Assembly: GCF_024753245.1 (NCBI RefSeq)
Contig: NZ_JANUGX010000023.1
Location: 48,953 to 112,952, forward strand
Direction of reading: 5' to 3'
DNA from: Massilia norwichensis
Lineage (GTDB): Bacteria > Pseudomonadota > Gammaproteobacteria > Burkholderiales > Burkholderiaceae_D
DNA length: 64,000 nucleotides
The number at the start of each line of letters is the position of its first letter. Position 1 is the first letter of the stretch. Positions 46,829 to 56,756 of this stretch are shown here, piece by piece. A program made the position numbers and the translations under genes. Under the pieces are notes generated by a model. The model was not told where the DNA came from. It did not search any database and saw only the letters and a program-made list of their open reading frames with translations.

Positions 46829-48184
46829 CTAGCCCGGCCCCACCGGCAAAATCATCGTGACGGCCAGGCCGCCGTCTTCGCGGTTGGCGAGCAGGATGCG
46901 GCCGCCGTGGGCTTCGGCGATCTCGCGCGCCAGCGCCAGGCCCAGGCCGGTGCCGCTGCGCTTGGTGGAATAGAAGGGCACCAGGGCGTTGGTCAGCACG
47001 GCGTCGTTCATGCCGCTGCCGCGATCGAGCACGTCGATGCGCACCACGTCCCTCATCGCCTCAACCCGGCGGCGAATCTGCAGCTCGACGTGGTCGGGCC
47101 AGGAACCGGATTCGTGGGCATTCTTGAGCAGGTTGAGCAGCGCCTGTTCCATCTGCGCGGTATCGACCTGGGCCGGTTCCGCCGGCAGCTCGCCGACCAG
47201 GCGGAAGCTCACCTGGGCCCTAAGGCGCGCGACCAGCGCATCCCAGGGCACGGCGGCGATGCGCGGCGCCGGCAGCTTGGCGAAGCGGGCGTAGCCGAGG
47301 ATGAAGCTCTCCAGGTGGCGCGTGCGTTCGCCGATGGTCTCGAGGATCTGCGGCAGGCGCTCGGTCTGGCCGCGCCGCACCAGCTCCGCGCCCGAATGCG
47401 CGAGCGAGGCCAGCGGGGCCAGGGAATTGTTCAGTTCATGGCTGATGACGCGGATGACCTTCTTCCAGGTCTGCACTTCCTGGCGCCGCAGCTCGGTGGT
47501 CAGCTGGCGCAGCAGCAGCAGTTCGTGGCGGCGTCCGTTCAGGCTGAAGTTGCTGCGCGCCAGGTGATACACCTCTTCCTCTTCGCCTTCGCCGGCGGTG
47601 AACAGGCCGTCGCCGCCGCGCGCCAGCGCTTCGTTCAGGGCCGGCGCCGCCTGTTGCAGCACCGCGTCCAGCGCATGGCCTTCCAGCTTGCGGCCCTCGG
47701 ACAGCAGCCGGCGCGCGGCCAGGTTGGCGTAGGCGATGGTGCGCGGCGCATTCGCCAGGTCCGCCACCAGCAGCATCGCCACCGGCGTGTTCTGCACCAT
47801 GGTGTCGAGCAGCAGTTCGCGCTGTACGAGGTCGAGGCGCTGTTCGCGCAGCACCTGGCCGAGGGCATTGTGGGCGTCGATCAGGTCGGACAGCTCGTCG
47901 TTCTGGCCCCAGTGCAGGCTGAAGGAAAAGTCGCCGTCGCGGTAGCTCGCCACCGTGCCTTCGAGGGCGCGGAACAGCGACAGGATCGGTTGGATCTGCG
48001 AGCGGATGGTGATCAGGGCGATCGGCACCACGCACAGCAGGCAGATCGCGAGCACGGCCAGCGGCTGGCCCGGCAGCAGGTGGTCGAGCGCCAGCGCGAT
48101 CAGGATCCCGACCGCCAGCAGCGTGCCGACCATGGCCGACCAGCGCGTGGCGAGCGAGAGCCTGAAACGCTTCCGGGAACGCAT
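46829..48184 (-). CDS. NtrY/AtoS-like sensor histidine kinase with short periplasmic loop
   Basis: This 451-residue kinase has two adjacent N-terminal helices (about 14-32 and 40-58) with hardly any periplasmic loop, a HAMP-like linker (about 60-115), a PAS domain (about 120-225), a HisKA domain with acceptor His249 (SHELNNSLAPL) and an HATPase domain (NLLKNAHESG, GTGLGLALAREIAEAHGG). The short loop suggests it senses a membrane event or a membrane-embedded partner such as the adjacent ABC transporter. It follows the sigma-54 activator by 29 bases and is the last gene of the efflux operon. Confidence 0.9.
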   Translation of the reverse strand: MRSRKRFRLSLATRWSAMVGTLLAVGILIALALDHLLPGQPLAVLAICLLCVVPIALITIRSQIQPILSLFRALEGTVASYRDGDFSFSLHWGQNDELSDLIDAHNALGQVLREQRLDLVQRELLLDTMVQNTPVAMLLVADLANAPRTIAYANLAARRLLSEGRKLEGHALDAVLQQAAPALNEALARGGDGLFTAGEGEEEEVYHLARSNFSLNGRRHELLLLRQLTTELRRQEVQTWKKVIRVISHELNNSLAPLASLAHSGAELVRRGQTERLPQILETIGERTRHLESFILGYARFAKLPAPRIAAVPWDALVARLRAQVSFRLVGELPAEPAQVDTAQMEQALLNLLKNAHESGSWPDHVELQIRRRVEAMRDVVRIDVLDRGSGMNDAVLTNALVPFYSTKRSGTGLGLALAREIAEAHGGRILLANREDGGLAVTMILPVGPG

Positions 48185-48213
48185 GACGGGCTTACCGCGG
48201 GCTCATGCTGGAT

Positions 48214-49560
<1,347 letters not shown>

Positions 49561-49569
49561 ACACCGGCT

Positions 49570-50805
49570 TCAGACGCTGCGGGTGGCGGTGGCCGGCGAA
49601 ATACTCGCCGCGCGCCAGGCCGGTCCGTAGGCCGCGATGACGCCCAGCAGCCAGAACACCAGCGCGCCGCCGACCAGGTAGCCGGCCGGCAGGCGCGCCA
49701 TCTCCAGCTTGCTGACCAGGAGCTGGTTCAGCGCCAGGCCCAGTGCCACGCCGCCGAACACGCCGGCGCTGGTGATCATGAAGTTTTCAAGGATGAAGTA
49801 GCGCACGATGTCCATGCGGCGCGCACCGAGGGCACGGCGCACCCCGATCTGCTTGCGGCGCTGGGTGACCCACAGGCTGGCCATGCCGACGATGCCCGAG
49901 CAGGTCACCACCAGCAGCAGCAGGCTCACGCTGATCAGCATCCATTGCACGGTCACGCTGTTGCGGTATTTGTTGCTGCGGTCTTCATCGGTCGAGGTGA
50001 ACTCCAGGATCAGGGGCAGCGGCGAGGCCTTGCGCAGCGCGGCTTCCGCTTCCTTCATCACGCGGTCGCGCTGGCCCGGCTCGGTACGCACCGCATACAA
50101 GGTTCCACGGCCGCCGCCGTAGGCACGCTGCGGGATCAGAACCGAAAACATGGCGCGCTCGTTGAACTCGGCGTGCGCGCTGATCAGGTTCTCGACCACG
50201 CCGACGATGCGGGTCGGCTGGGCCTCGGCACCGATGCCGAAGTACATGGTCTTGCCGACTGCGCTGGCGCCCGGCCACAGCTTTTCCGCCAGCGGCCTGG
50301 TGATGATCACGCCCGGCGGGGACACGTTCTCGGTGGCTTCGTTGACGTCGACCAGTTCCGGCGCCAGGAAGTCGCGTCCTTCGACGATCTTGAGGCCGAG
50401 GGTCTTGACCAGCGAGTCGCCCGACACGTAGATCGAGCCGACCGCGCTTTCCTTGGTCTGGCGCGGATCCAGCGCCAGCGAGGTATTGCTGCCGTTGGTC
50501 GACATCGGCATCTGGTTGACCTGGGCCACCGCGGCGACGCCGGCGACCGCGCGCAGCACTTCGGTCTGGCGGCGGATGTCGGCAAGCTGCTGTTCCGGGG
50601 TCTCGTTACCGAGCGTGCGCACTTCGATGCGGAAGACCGCATGCTCGTCGGCCATGCCCGAAGGACGGGCGGCGAGGCCGCGGCGCTCGTTCACGATGTG
50701 CAGCGCATTGGCCAGGATGGCCAGGCTCAGGGCGACCTGCAGCGCCACCAGGATGGGGCCGGTCTTGTTGCGCATCAGCGCGGAAAAGATGGGACGGATT
50801 TCCAT
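49570..50805 (-). CDS. MacB/FtsX-type ABC permease, second
   Basis: This 411-residue permease has an N-terminal helix (about 18-40), a large periplasmic MacB-type domain (about 45-280) and three C-terminal helices (about 285-400), the FtsX fold (IGVRRALGARRMDIVRYFIL). ATG 50805 is chosen because GAGGAG is 7 bases upstream; ATG 50811 would be too close. The gene is 25 bases after the first permease. It should form a heterodimeric mechanotransmission transporter with the first permease and the ATPase. Confidence 0.9.
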   Translation of the reverse strand: MEIRPIFSALMRNKTGPILVALQVALSLAILANALHIVNERRGLAARPSGMADEHAVFRIEVRTLGNETPEQQLADIRRQTEVLRAVAGVAAVAQVNQMPMSTNGSNTSLALDPRQTKESAVGSIYVSGDSLVKTLGLKIVEGRDFLAPELVDVNEATENVSPPGVIITRPLAEKLWPGASAVGKTMYFGIGAEAQPTRIVGVVENLISAHAEFNERAMFSVLIPQRAYGGGRGTLYAVRTEPGQRDRVMKEAEAALRKASPLPLILEFTSTDEDRSNKYRNSVTVQWMLISVSLLLLVVTCSGIVGMASLWVTQRRKQIGVRRALGARRMDIVRYFILENFMITSAGVFGGVALGLALNQLLVSKLEMARLPAGYLVGGALVFWLLGVIAAYGPAWRAASISPATATRSV

Positions 50806-50830
50806 GAACATTCTCCTCGGTGCGGCGCAA

Positions 50831-52141
50831 TTATTGCGATTTGAGCTGGATGGCGGGCGTGACCTGGCAGGCGCGCCAGGTCGGCAGCAGGCCGGCCAGG
50901 ATCGCGGCGCTCACCGAGATCACGAAGGTCAGGGCCAGCATTTCCCAGTCCATGCGGGCGAGGTTGGCCATCGACCTGCCGGACAGGGCGATCAGCTGCA
51001 GCGCGCCGAACGCGAGCAGCAGGCCGAGCACGCCGCCGACCAGGCCGACCACCACGGTCTCGATCAGGAATTGACGGAAGATCTCGCTGCGCGAGGCGCC
51101 CAGGGCACGCCGTACGCCGATCTCGGAAGCGCGCACCGAAAACTTGGCCAGCAGCAGGCCGACGGTGTTCACCAGGCACAGCATCAGGAAGCCGAAGGCC
51201 AGCCAGGCCTGCAGCTTGCTGTCCTTGCCGACCACGCCCGTGTATTCCATCCAGCCGGTAACGTCGAACAGCCGGTTCGGCGCATTGCGCTTCAGGCGGC
51301 CCAGCTTGCGCTGGTCGTTGGCGTAGTTGTCGAGCCAGGACTGCAGCTCGCTGCGATCGCTGCTCGATGCCGTTTCGACCCAGGCGGTGACCCAGGTGCA
51401 GTCCGAGGCCAGGCGCGCGGCGAAGCCGGGGCCGAGGTTCTGCGAGCAGCTCATGCCGCCGTTGTGCTGGGCTTCGTGGCGTACCGCGGTGGCCAGCGGG
51501 ATGAAGAACTCCTCGCCGGTCGAGTAGGGCGAACCGCCCTGCAGCAGATACACGCGCGGCAGCATCCTCCATTTTTCGGTGACGCCGACCACGGTGTACG
51601 GGAAGCCCATCAGGTTCAGGCGCTTGCCGACCGGGTTGACGTCGCCGAACAGTTTTTCGGCCATTGGACGGCTCAGTACCACCACGTCGGCACCGCGCGC
51701 CTCGTCCGCTTCGGTCCAGGCCTGGCCGTAGGCGAAGGGCACGTCGAACATCGCGAAGAAGTCGCGGGTGGGGGCCAGGCCGCCCATGCTGAAAGGCGGA
51801 ATTTCACGGCGCGGCGGCTCGACCGAACCGGCCACCCCGTACAGCGCGGTGCGGCGCACGCCCGGGGCGCCCTTGAGAATGTTGATCGCGTCCTGGTAGG
51901 TGATCTGGATGTCATCCTGCCTCTGGCCTGGCGTATAACCCTCCAGGGGATCGGGGTCGATCAGCGGCACGAACAGGCGCGCACTCTTTTGCGGGATCGG
52001 GTCGTTCGACATCATGTGCAGGATGGTCAGCGTCGAGACGCTGGCCGCCACGCCGACCGCCAGCGTGATGATCATCAGCGCGGTCAGCACCGGATTGCGG
52101 CGCAGGCTGCGCACGCCGAGCTTGAAGTAATAGGCGAACAT
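50831..52141 (-). CDS. MacB/FtsX-type ABC permease, first
   Basis: This 436-residue permease has a helix near residues 20-45 (VLTALMIITLAVGVAASVST), a periplasmic MacB-type domain (to about 300) with NPVGKRLNLMGFPYTVVGVT, and three C-terminal helices (SEIGVRRALGASRSEIFRQF between them). Four cysteines or so lie in the periplasmic region. It is 10 bases from the ATPase gene and pairs with the second permease. Confidence 0.9.
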   Translation of the reverse strand: MFAYYFKLGVRSLRRNPVLTALMIITLAVGVAASVSTLTILHMMSNDPIPQKSARLFVPLIDPDPLEGYTPGQRQDDIQITYQDAINILKGAPGVRRTALYGVAGSVEPPRREIPPFSMGGLAPTRDFFAMFDVPFAYGQAWTEADEARGADVVVLSRPMAEKLFGDVNPVGKRLNLMGFPYTVVGVTEKWRMLPRVYLLQGGSPYSTGEEFFIPLATAVRHEAQHNGGMSCSQNLGPGFAARLASDCTWVTAWVETASSSDRSELQSWLDNYANDQRKLGRLKRNAPNRLFDVTGWMEYTGVVGKDSKLQAWLAFGFLMLCLVNTVGLLLAKFSVRASEIGVRRALGASRSEIFRQFLIETVVVGLVGGVLGLLLAFGALQLIALSGRSMANLARMDWEMLALTFVISVSAAILAGLLPTWRACQVTPAIQLKSQ

Positions 52142-52151
52142 GGCGCGTTCC

Positions 52152-52862
52152 TCAGGCGGTGGCGGCAGCGCTGTCCACCAGCGTCGGCCCCTTGCGCACC
52201 AGGTCCGACACCTGGCCGTCGATGATGTGCACGTTGCGGGTAGTGCGCACGGCCAGCTCCGGGTCGTGGGTCACCATCAGGATCGTGGTGCCGGCCGCGT
52301 TGATCTCTTCCAGCAGCTCCATCACGCCGCGCGCCATCGCCGTATCGAGGTTGCCGGTCGGTTCGTCGGCCAGCAGCAGCTTGGGCGAGCCGGCCAGGGC
52401 GCGCGCGATCGCCACGCGCTGCTGCTGGCCGCCCGACAGCTCGGCCGGGTAGTGCTTCATGCGCGAGGCCAGGCCGACCTTCGACAGCGCGTCCTCGATG
52501 CGGCGCTTGCGCTCGGACGCATTGAAGCCGCGGTAGCGCAGCGGGACGTCGACGTTGTCGAACAGGTTCAGGTCGGGGATCAGGTTGAAGCCCTGGAAGA
52601 TGAAGCCGAGCTTCTCGTTGCGCAGGCGCGAGCGCTGGTTGTCGTCCAGGCCCTTCACGTTGACGCCGTCGAGGATGTACTCGCCCGAGCTGAATTCCTC
52701 GAGCAGGCCGGCGATGTTCAGGAAGCTGGTCTTGCCCGAGCCGGACGGCCCGGTCACGGTGACGAATTCGCCTTCCCTGACGTCGATCTCGAAGCCGCGC
52801 AGGGCGTGCGTCTCGATCATGTGGGTACGGTACACCTTGCTCAGATTGGTCATGCGCAGCAT
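52152..52862 (-). CDS. ABC transporter ATPase, MacB/LolD type
   Basis: This roughly 236-residue ATPase has Walker A GPSGSGKTS, a Q-loop, the signature motif LSGGQQQRVAIARAL, Walker B LLLADEPTGNLD and the switch His in VTHDPELA. The ATG at 52862 has AAGGA at proper spacing; ATG 52868 (adding MT) is too close to it. It belongs to the group that powers MacB-like permeases and lipoprotein sorters. Neighbouring genes supply adaptor and permeases. Confidence 0.92.
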   Translation of the reverse strand: MLRMTNLSKVYRTHMIETHALRGFEIDVREGEFVTVTGPSGSGKTSFLNIAGLLEEFSSGEYILDGVNVKGLDDNQRSRLRNEKLGFIFQGFNLIPDLNLFDNVDVPLRYRGFNASERKRRIEDALSKVGLASRMKHYPAELSGGQQQRVAIARALAGSPKLLLADEPTGNLDTAMARGVMELLEEINAAGTTILMVTHDPELAVRTTRNVHIIDGQVSDLVRKGPTLVDSAAATA

Positions 52863-52882
52863 GGTCATGTCCTTTGGTTGGA

Positions 52883-54163
52883 TTATTGATTGATCGAGAC
52901 GCGGTTCGCGTTGTTGAAGGCATCGGTGCCCGCCACCACCACTTTGTCGCCCTGCTTCAGGCCGGAGACGATTTCGACTGCCGAGATGCTGGTCGCGCCC
53001 ATCGTGATCGGCGTGCGCACGGCGATGCCGTCGCGGACCACGTAGGCGAAGCGTCCGCCTTCGCTTTCGACGAAGGGGCCGCGCGCCACCATCAGCACGT
53101 TCGGCTTTTCCTCGATCAGCAGGCGCGCGGTCACGCGCTGGCTCTGGCGCAGGCCTTTCGGTTGCTCGCCGTCGAAGCGCACGCGCGCCAGCACCATGTT
53201 CTTCACCACTTCCGGCGACAGCGCCGACAGCTTGCCGGTGGCGGTCCCGGAAGGCAGCGCGATCTCTGCGTTCATGCCCAGACCCATGTCGGCCACGTAG
53301 GTTTCCGGCACCTCGACCTCGACTTCGAGCTTGGACAGGTCGACCAGCGTCATCAGCGGCGCGTTGGCGGCCACCACCATCCGGTTCTGCACGTTCAGGG
53401 TGCCGATGAAGCCGTCGACCGGGGCGCGCACGGTCAGTTCGTCGACGCGGCGCTGCGCTTCTTCCATCGACAGCTTCGCGCGTTCCAGCTCGTTCATCTT
53501 GGTCTTCAGGGCCAGCTGGACGTCGTCGCCTTCGAGGGCGGCGGCCTGTCCGGCGTGGCGGGCGCGGATCTCGGCCGACTGCAATGCGTCCTTGGCTTTC
53601 TGGTAGTCGATCTTGGCGATCACGCCGACCTGGGCCACGCTTTCGTAGCGTTCCAGCGTGCGCTGGGCCGACAGGCGCTCGATCTCGGCGGTGTCGGCTT
53701 CCTTCTGCGCCAGCAGCTTCTGTTTGCGCGCCAGGATCTGCTGGCGCGCGACTTCCGCCTTCAGGCCTTCATAGGCCGAGGTCTCGCGTTTGAGCACGTC
53801 GGCCAGGTCGGGCGACTCCAGCACGGCCAGCACTTGCCCCTTCTTGACGGTGTCGCCGGCGGCGACCTTCAGGTTGACGGTGGACGAAGCCTTGGCATAC
53901 AGGGTCGGGCTGACCGCGGCCACCACGCGGCCGTTGACGGAGGCGTCGCGCACCAGGGTGCCGCGGGTGACTTCGGCCACGCGCAGGCGCGCGGCGCTGA
54001 CCGAGGCGTCGCTGCTGCGCCAGGTCGAGACCAGGCCGAAGCACAGGGCGGCAAGGCCGACGGCGCCGGCGATCCAGAGCGCACGGCGCTTGAGGGCAAA
54101 GCCGCTCGGCGGGGCGATGACGGCGTCTTGTTGTGAGGTATCGCGAATCATGGTCGTGGACAT
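52883..54163 (-). CDS. HlyD/MacA-type periplasmic adaptor
   Basis: This 426-residue adaptor has a cytoplasmic tail, one membrane helix (about 28-48, LWIAGAVGLAALCFGLVST), a lipoyl domain split around a long coiled-coil hairpin (about 125-235, many KQKLLAQKEADTAEIERL-type heptads) and a beta-barrel domain (about 240-420). With ABC ATPase and permeases it should form an efflux complex across the envelope, with a separate outer-membrane channel not in this window. It is the first gene of the operon, starting about 14 bases after the predicted sigma-54 transcription start; no strong ribosome binding site is seen, and MIRDT at 54151 is an alternative start. Confidence 0.9.
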   Translation of the reverse strand: MSTTMIRDTSQQDAVIAPPSGFALKRRALWIAGAVGLAALCFGLVSTWRSSDASVSAARLRVAEVTRGTLVRDASVNGRVVAAVSPTLYAKASSTVNLKVAAGDTVKKGQVLAVLESPDLADVLKRETSAYEGLKAEVARQQILARKQKLLAQKEADTAEIERLSAQRTLERYESVAQVGVIAKIDYQKAKDALQSAEIRARHAGQAAALEGDDVQLALKTKMNELERAKLSMEEAQRRVDELTVRAPVDGFIGTLNVQNRMVVAANAPLMTLVDLSKLEVEVEVPETYVADMGLGMNAEIALPSGTATGKLSALSPEVVKNMVLARVRFDGEQPKGLRQSQRVTARLLIEEKPNVLMVARGPFVESEGGRFAYVVRDGIAVRTPITMGATSISAVEIVSGLKQGDKVVVAGTDAFNNANRVSINQ

Positions 54164-54186
54164 TCGGGTTTGGACGGTGCTGTATT

Positions 54187-54202
54187 TGCACGATCCGTGC
54201 CA
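54187..54202 (-). promoter_or_regulatory. Sigma-54 promoter of the efflux operon
   Basis: On the minus strand TGGCACGGATCGTGCA matches TGGCACG-N4-TTGCA in all but one position, with GG and GC exactly 12 bases apart. The start point would be near 54176, just ahead of the adaptor gene. Confidence 0.8.
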
Positions 54203-54248
54203 GTTCTTAAGTGCTTGATTTGTATGGGAAGGTCTGTCCCGGCTGGGT

Positions 54249-54291
54249 TGTCCGCCGTGTCCGGACGAACTGTGCTACGGACACTCGGACA
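54249..54291 (-). promoter_or_regulatory. Enhancer-like TGTCCG/CGGACA array
   Basis: Four copies of the hexamer lie in 43 bases: TGTCCG at 54249 and 54258, and CGGACA at 54278 and 54286, forming nested dyads. They lie about 48-90 bases upstream of the -24 element. The same hexamer array precedes the tldD promoter. The array is also upstream of the divergent MutS-like gene. Confidence 0.75.
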
Positions 54292-54335
54292 GGGCTTGAA
54301 GTTTTGCTAACGGTCACTATTTGGTGGGGATGAGC

Positions 54336-55907
54336 ATGATGAACTTCCGCGCGCTCGCCGCCTGGCTGATGCCGGCCGAGCTGGAGCCGCCTGCGTATCC
54401 CTTCGCCCCGACCGACGTCGCCCAGCTGTACCGCCTCACCGCGCCCGGCGACGGCACGGGTCTCGACGACCCGACCTGGCGCGACCTGCTGCTCGAGCGC
54501 TATGCGGACAGCCTGTCCGCGGACGTCAGCATCTTCGGACGCCAGGTGCTGCATCGGCGCCTGCGCGCCGGCGCGCCCGACGCCGAATGCGCGTCGCGAC
54601 GCGAGCGCATCGGCCGGCTGTTGGAAGAGACGCCGGCGCGGCTGGATGACTTGCACCGCAAGCTGCGGGCGTTACGGCGCGCGGACGTCGAGGTGGCCGA
54701 GGTGCTGTTCGATCCAGCCTGGCAGGCGCCGCCGCATCCGGCCTGGCTGCGCTATGCGGCGCTGCTGCCGCTGGGCCTGGCGGCTTCGCTGGTGGCGGTG
54801 CTGTGGACGCCCTGGGCCTGGATCGCCTTCGCTGTCGTGATGTACTGGCTGATGACGCTGCAGATGCGGTATACCGACCGGATCGGGCCCTGGCGCGCCA
54901 CCACCCGCGCGCTGCAGATGCTGCTGCGCGCGGTGTCGCTGCTGGATGGCAGCGGGCAGCCCCTGACGGAAGCGTTCACCGGCCTTGGCGCCCGTGCCGG
55001 AGCGCTGAGCCGCAGCCTGTCGCGCGGTCCGGTGGCGGACGCCGTGCCCGATGCGGCGGCCTATGGGGACTGGTTCATGCTGGCCAACGTCAGGCACTAC
55101 TTCAAGACCCTGCACATCGTGGCCGCGCAGCGCGAGTTTTTGCGCGAGTGCTACTGGCTGTGCGCCGAGCTGGAGGCCGACCTCGCGCTGGCGCGCCATC
55201 TGCGTGGCGCCGCTTCGTGGTGCTGGGCCGCGCGCGGCGGCCCACGCGCGCTGGAACTGGAAGAGGGCGTGCACCCGCTGCTGGCCGGCGCCAGCGGGCT
55301 GTCGCTGGACCTGGCGGACAAGGGCGCGTTCGTCTCGGGCCAGAACGGCGTCGGCAAGAGCACGTTCCTGCGCATGCTGGGCCTGAACCTGGTGACGGCG
55401 CGCGCCTTCGGCTTCTGCTATGCGCGCCGGGCGGTGCTGCCGGCGCTGCCGGTCGTGGCCAGCATGCAGAACGAGGACTCGCTGCTGGATGGGCACAGCC
55501 TGTACGTGGCCGAGCTGGCGCGTGCGCGCGAACTGCTGGCGGCTGCCGGCGCCGGGCCGGTCGTCTGCCTGGTCGACGAGATCTTCCGCGGTACCAATCA
55601 CGAGGAGTCGGTGGCGGCGGCCAGCGCGGTGCTGGACGAGCTGGCGGCGCATGCGCTGGTGGTGGTCTCTTCGCATAACCTGGTGCTGGGTCCTTTGCTG
55701 GCGCACCGGCTGGCACCCTGGCGGATCGTGCGCGAGGAGGCCGGCGGCCTGCGCCTGGAGCCGGGCGTGCTGGGACAGACCAATGGCGTGGCGCTGCTGG
55801 CGCAGCGCGGCTTCGGCGCGGCGATTCAGCGCAAGGCGCAGCGGGTGGCGGCGTGGCTGGCGCGCCAGCGGCACGGGGAGGTCGATCCCGTGCTGCTGGA
55901 TTTGTGA
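54336..55907 (+). CDS. Membrane-anchored MutS-like ATPase
   Basis: This roughly 523-residue protein has a C-terminal MutS-type ATPase (about 325-500) with Walker A SGQNGVGKSTFLRM, a SMQNEDSLLDGHSLYVAEL segment, Walker B VCLVDEIFRGTN and a switch His in SSHNLVLG. It lacks the mismatch-binding domain. Two hydrophobic helices near 145-175 (LLPLGLAASLVAVLW; WIAFAVVMYWLM) suggest a membrane location, unlike real MutS. The start is unsure: in-frame ATGs at 54330, 54336 and 54339 follow GGTGGGGA. It is divergent from the efflux operon and shares its control region, so it may respond to the same activator. Confidence 0.83.
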   Translation: MMNFRALAAWLMPAELEPPAYPFAPTDVAQLYRLTAPGDGTGLDDPTWRDLLLERYADSLSADVSIFGRQVLHRRLRAGAPDAECASRRERIGRLLEETPARLDDLHRKLRALRRADVEVAEVLFDPAWQAPPHPAWLRYAALLPLGLAASLVAVLWTPWAWIAFAVVMYWLMTLQMRYTDRIGPWRATTRALQMLLRAVSLLDGSGQPLTEAFTGLGARAGALSRSLSRGPVADAVPDAAAYGDWFMLANVRHYFKTLHIVAAQREFLRECYWLCAELEADLALARHLRGAASWCWAARGGPRALELEEGVHPLLAGASGLSLDLADKGAFVSGQNGVGKSTFLRMLGLNLVTARAFGFCYARRAVLPALPVVASMQNEDSLLDGHSLYVAELARARELLAAAGAGPVVCLVDEIFRGTNHEESVAAASAVLDELAAHALVVVSSHNLVLGPLLAHRLAPWRIVREEAGGLRLEPGVLGQTNGVALLAQRGFGAAIQRKAQRVAAWLARQRHGEVDPVLLDL

Positions 55908-55922
55908 CTGGCAATCACAAAT
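55900..55922. other. Inverted repeat at the end of the MutS-like gene
   Basis: ATTTGTGA and TCACAAAT form a perfect 8-bp stem that includes the stop codon. There is no T-run after it, so a terminator role is doubtful. Confidence 0.3.
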
Positions 55923-55944
55923 CACCATTCATCTGCGTGCTATC

Positions 55945-56745
55945 AAACCGGGGTCAGACTCCGATTTTTAGCAATTTCCCGACGGCTAGTTGCGACGCGA
56001 ACGATCCGTCAGCTCTGCACCCAACGGGCGATTGCCGTTGCCGGCTTGTCTGACCTGATCCAGGTCCTCATCCGATAATGCGTCGTTGAAGAGAGCCTGG
56101 TACGCGCTCTGGCGTGTCATGGAGTCGCCGCCCAAGCACGTGTAGAGGGAATGTGGCGTCAACAGACTGTTCTGCTGACCGAAAGCGTTGGCCAAGTGAC
56201 TCGACCAGGGGTAGTCGGATGGGACGTGCGCCATCCGGGCGCGCACCGGGTTGAGCTCGATATAGCGGTGACAAATCATCAGGTAGCGCTCGTCCTGCAC
56301 AAGGCTGGAGCGGAAGCGACCCTCCCAGAGGGTCCCCGTACGTGCATGGCGGCGGTTGAAATAGGGGACGTAGCGTCGGCCCAGTCGTTGCATCATCGTG
56401 CTGACGCTATCGGCATCATCCGGTGATAGCAGAAGATGCACATGGTTGGTCATCAGCACATAGGCATGCACCGCACAACCGCAGTCGAATGCACATTCGC
56501 GCAGTATGTCGAGGTAAACCAGGTAATCGTTTCGGCAGGCAAAACAGGGAATGCGGTTATTCCCGCGCTGAATGATATGCAGCGGTACCGAAGGCAGGAC
56601 GACGCGAGGCGGACGTGGCATGACGGAGCAAGCGATGGCGGAAACAGTGAGCTTAAGAGGCGGCCTCTGCTTTCGGCTCAACCGGAGTCAATTGTGCGTA
56701 ATCTTGCTAAGGAAATTGCCAAAAACCGGAGTCTGACCCCGGTTT
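55945..56745 (-). mobile_element. RAYT element with 35-bp inverted ends
   Basis: The ends 55945-55979 and 56711-56745 are inverted copies that match at 33 of 35 positions. Both contain CCGGGGTCAGACTCCG followed by a T-rich stretch and GCAATTTCC. They frame a REP-associated tyrosine transposase gene. No obvious target duplication is seen, as expected for this class. Confidence 0.85.
55986..56621 (-). CDS. REP-associated tyrosine transposase (Y1/HUH type)
   Basis: This 211-residue transposase has the Y1 fold: start LPSVPLHIIQRGNNR, HUH motif NHVHLLL (about residue 65) and catalytic Tyr in RYIELNPVRARM. These are single-copy relatives of IS200 transposases that act on REP palindromes. The ATG at 56621 gives the usual N-terminus; an upstream frame adds 20 residues with no similarity. 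It is complete and undamaged, so it could still be active on the GGGGTCAGACTCCG-type ends flanking it. Confidence 0.9.
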   Translation of the reverse strand: MPRPPRVVLPSVPLHIIQRGNNRIPCFACRNDYLVYLDILRECAFDCGCAVHAYVLMTNHVHLLLSPDDADSVSTMMQRLGRRYVPYFNRRHARTGTLWEGRFRSSLVQDERYLMICHRYIELNPVRARMAHVPSDYPWSSHLANAFGQQNSLLTPHSLYTCLGGDSMTRQSAYQALFNDALSDEDLDQVRQAGNGNRPLGAELTDRSRRN

Positions 56746-56756
56746 GAGGCAGCGCA

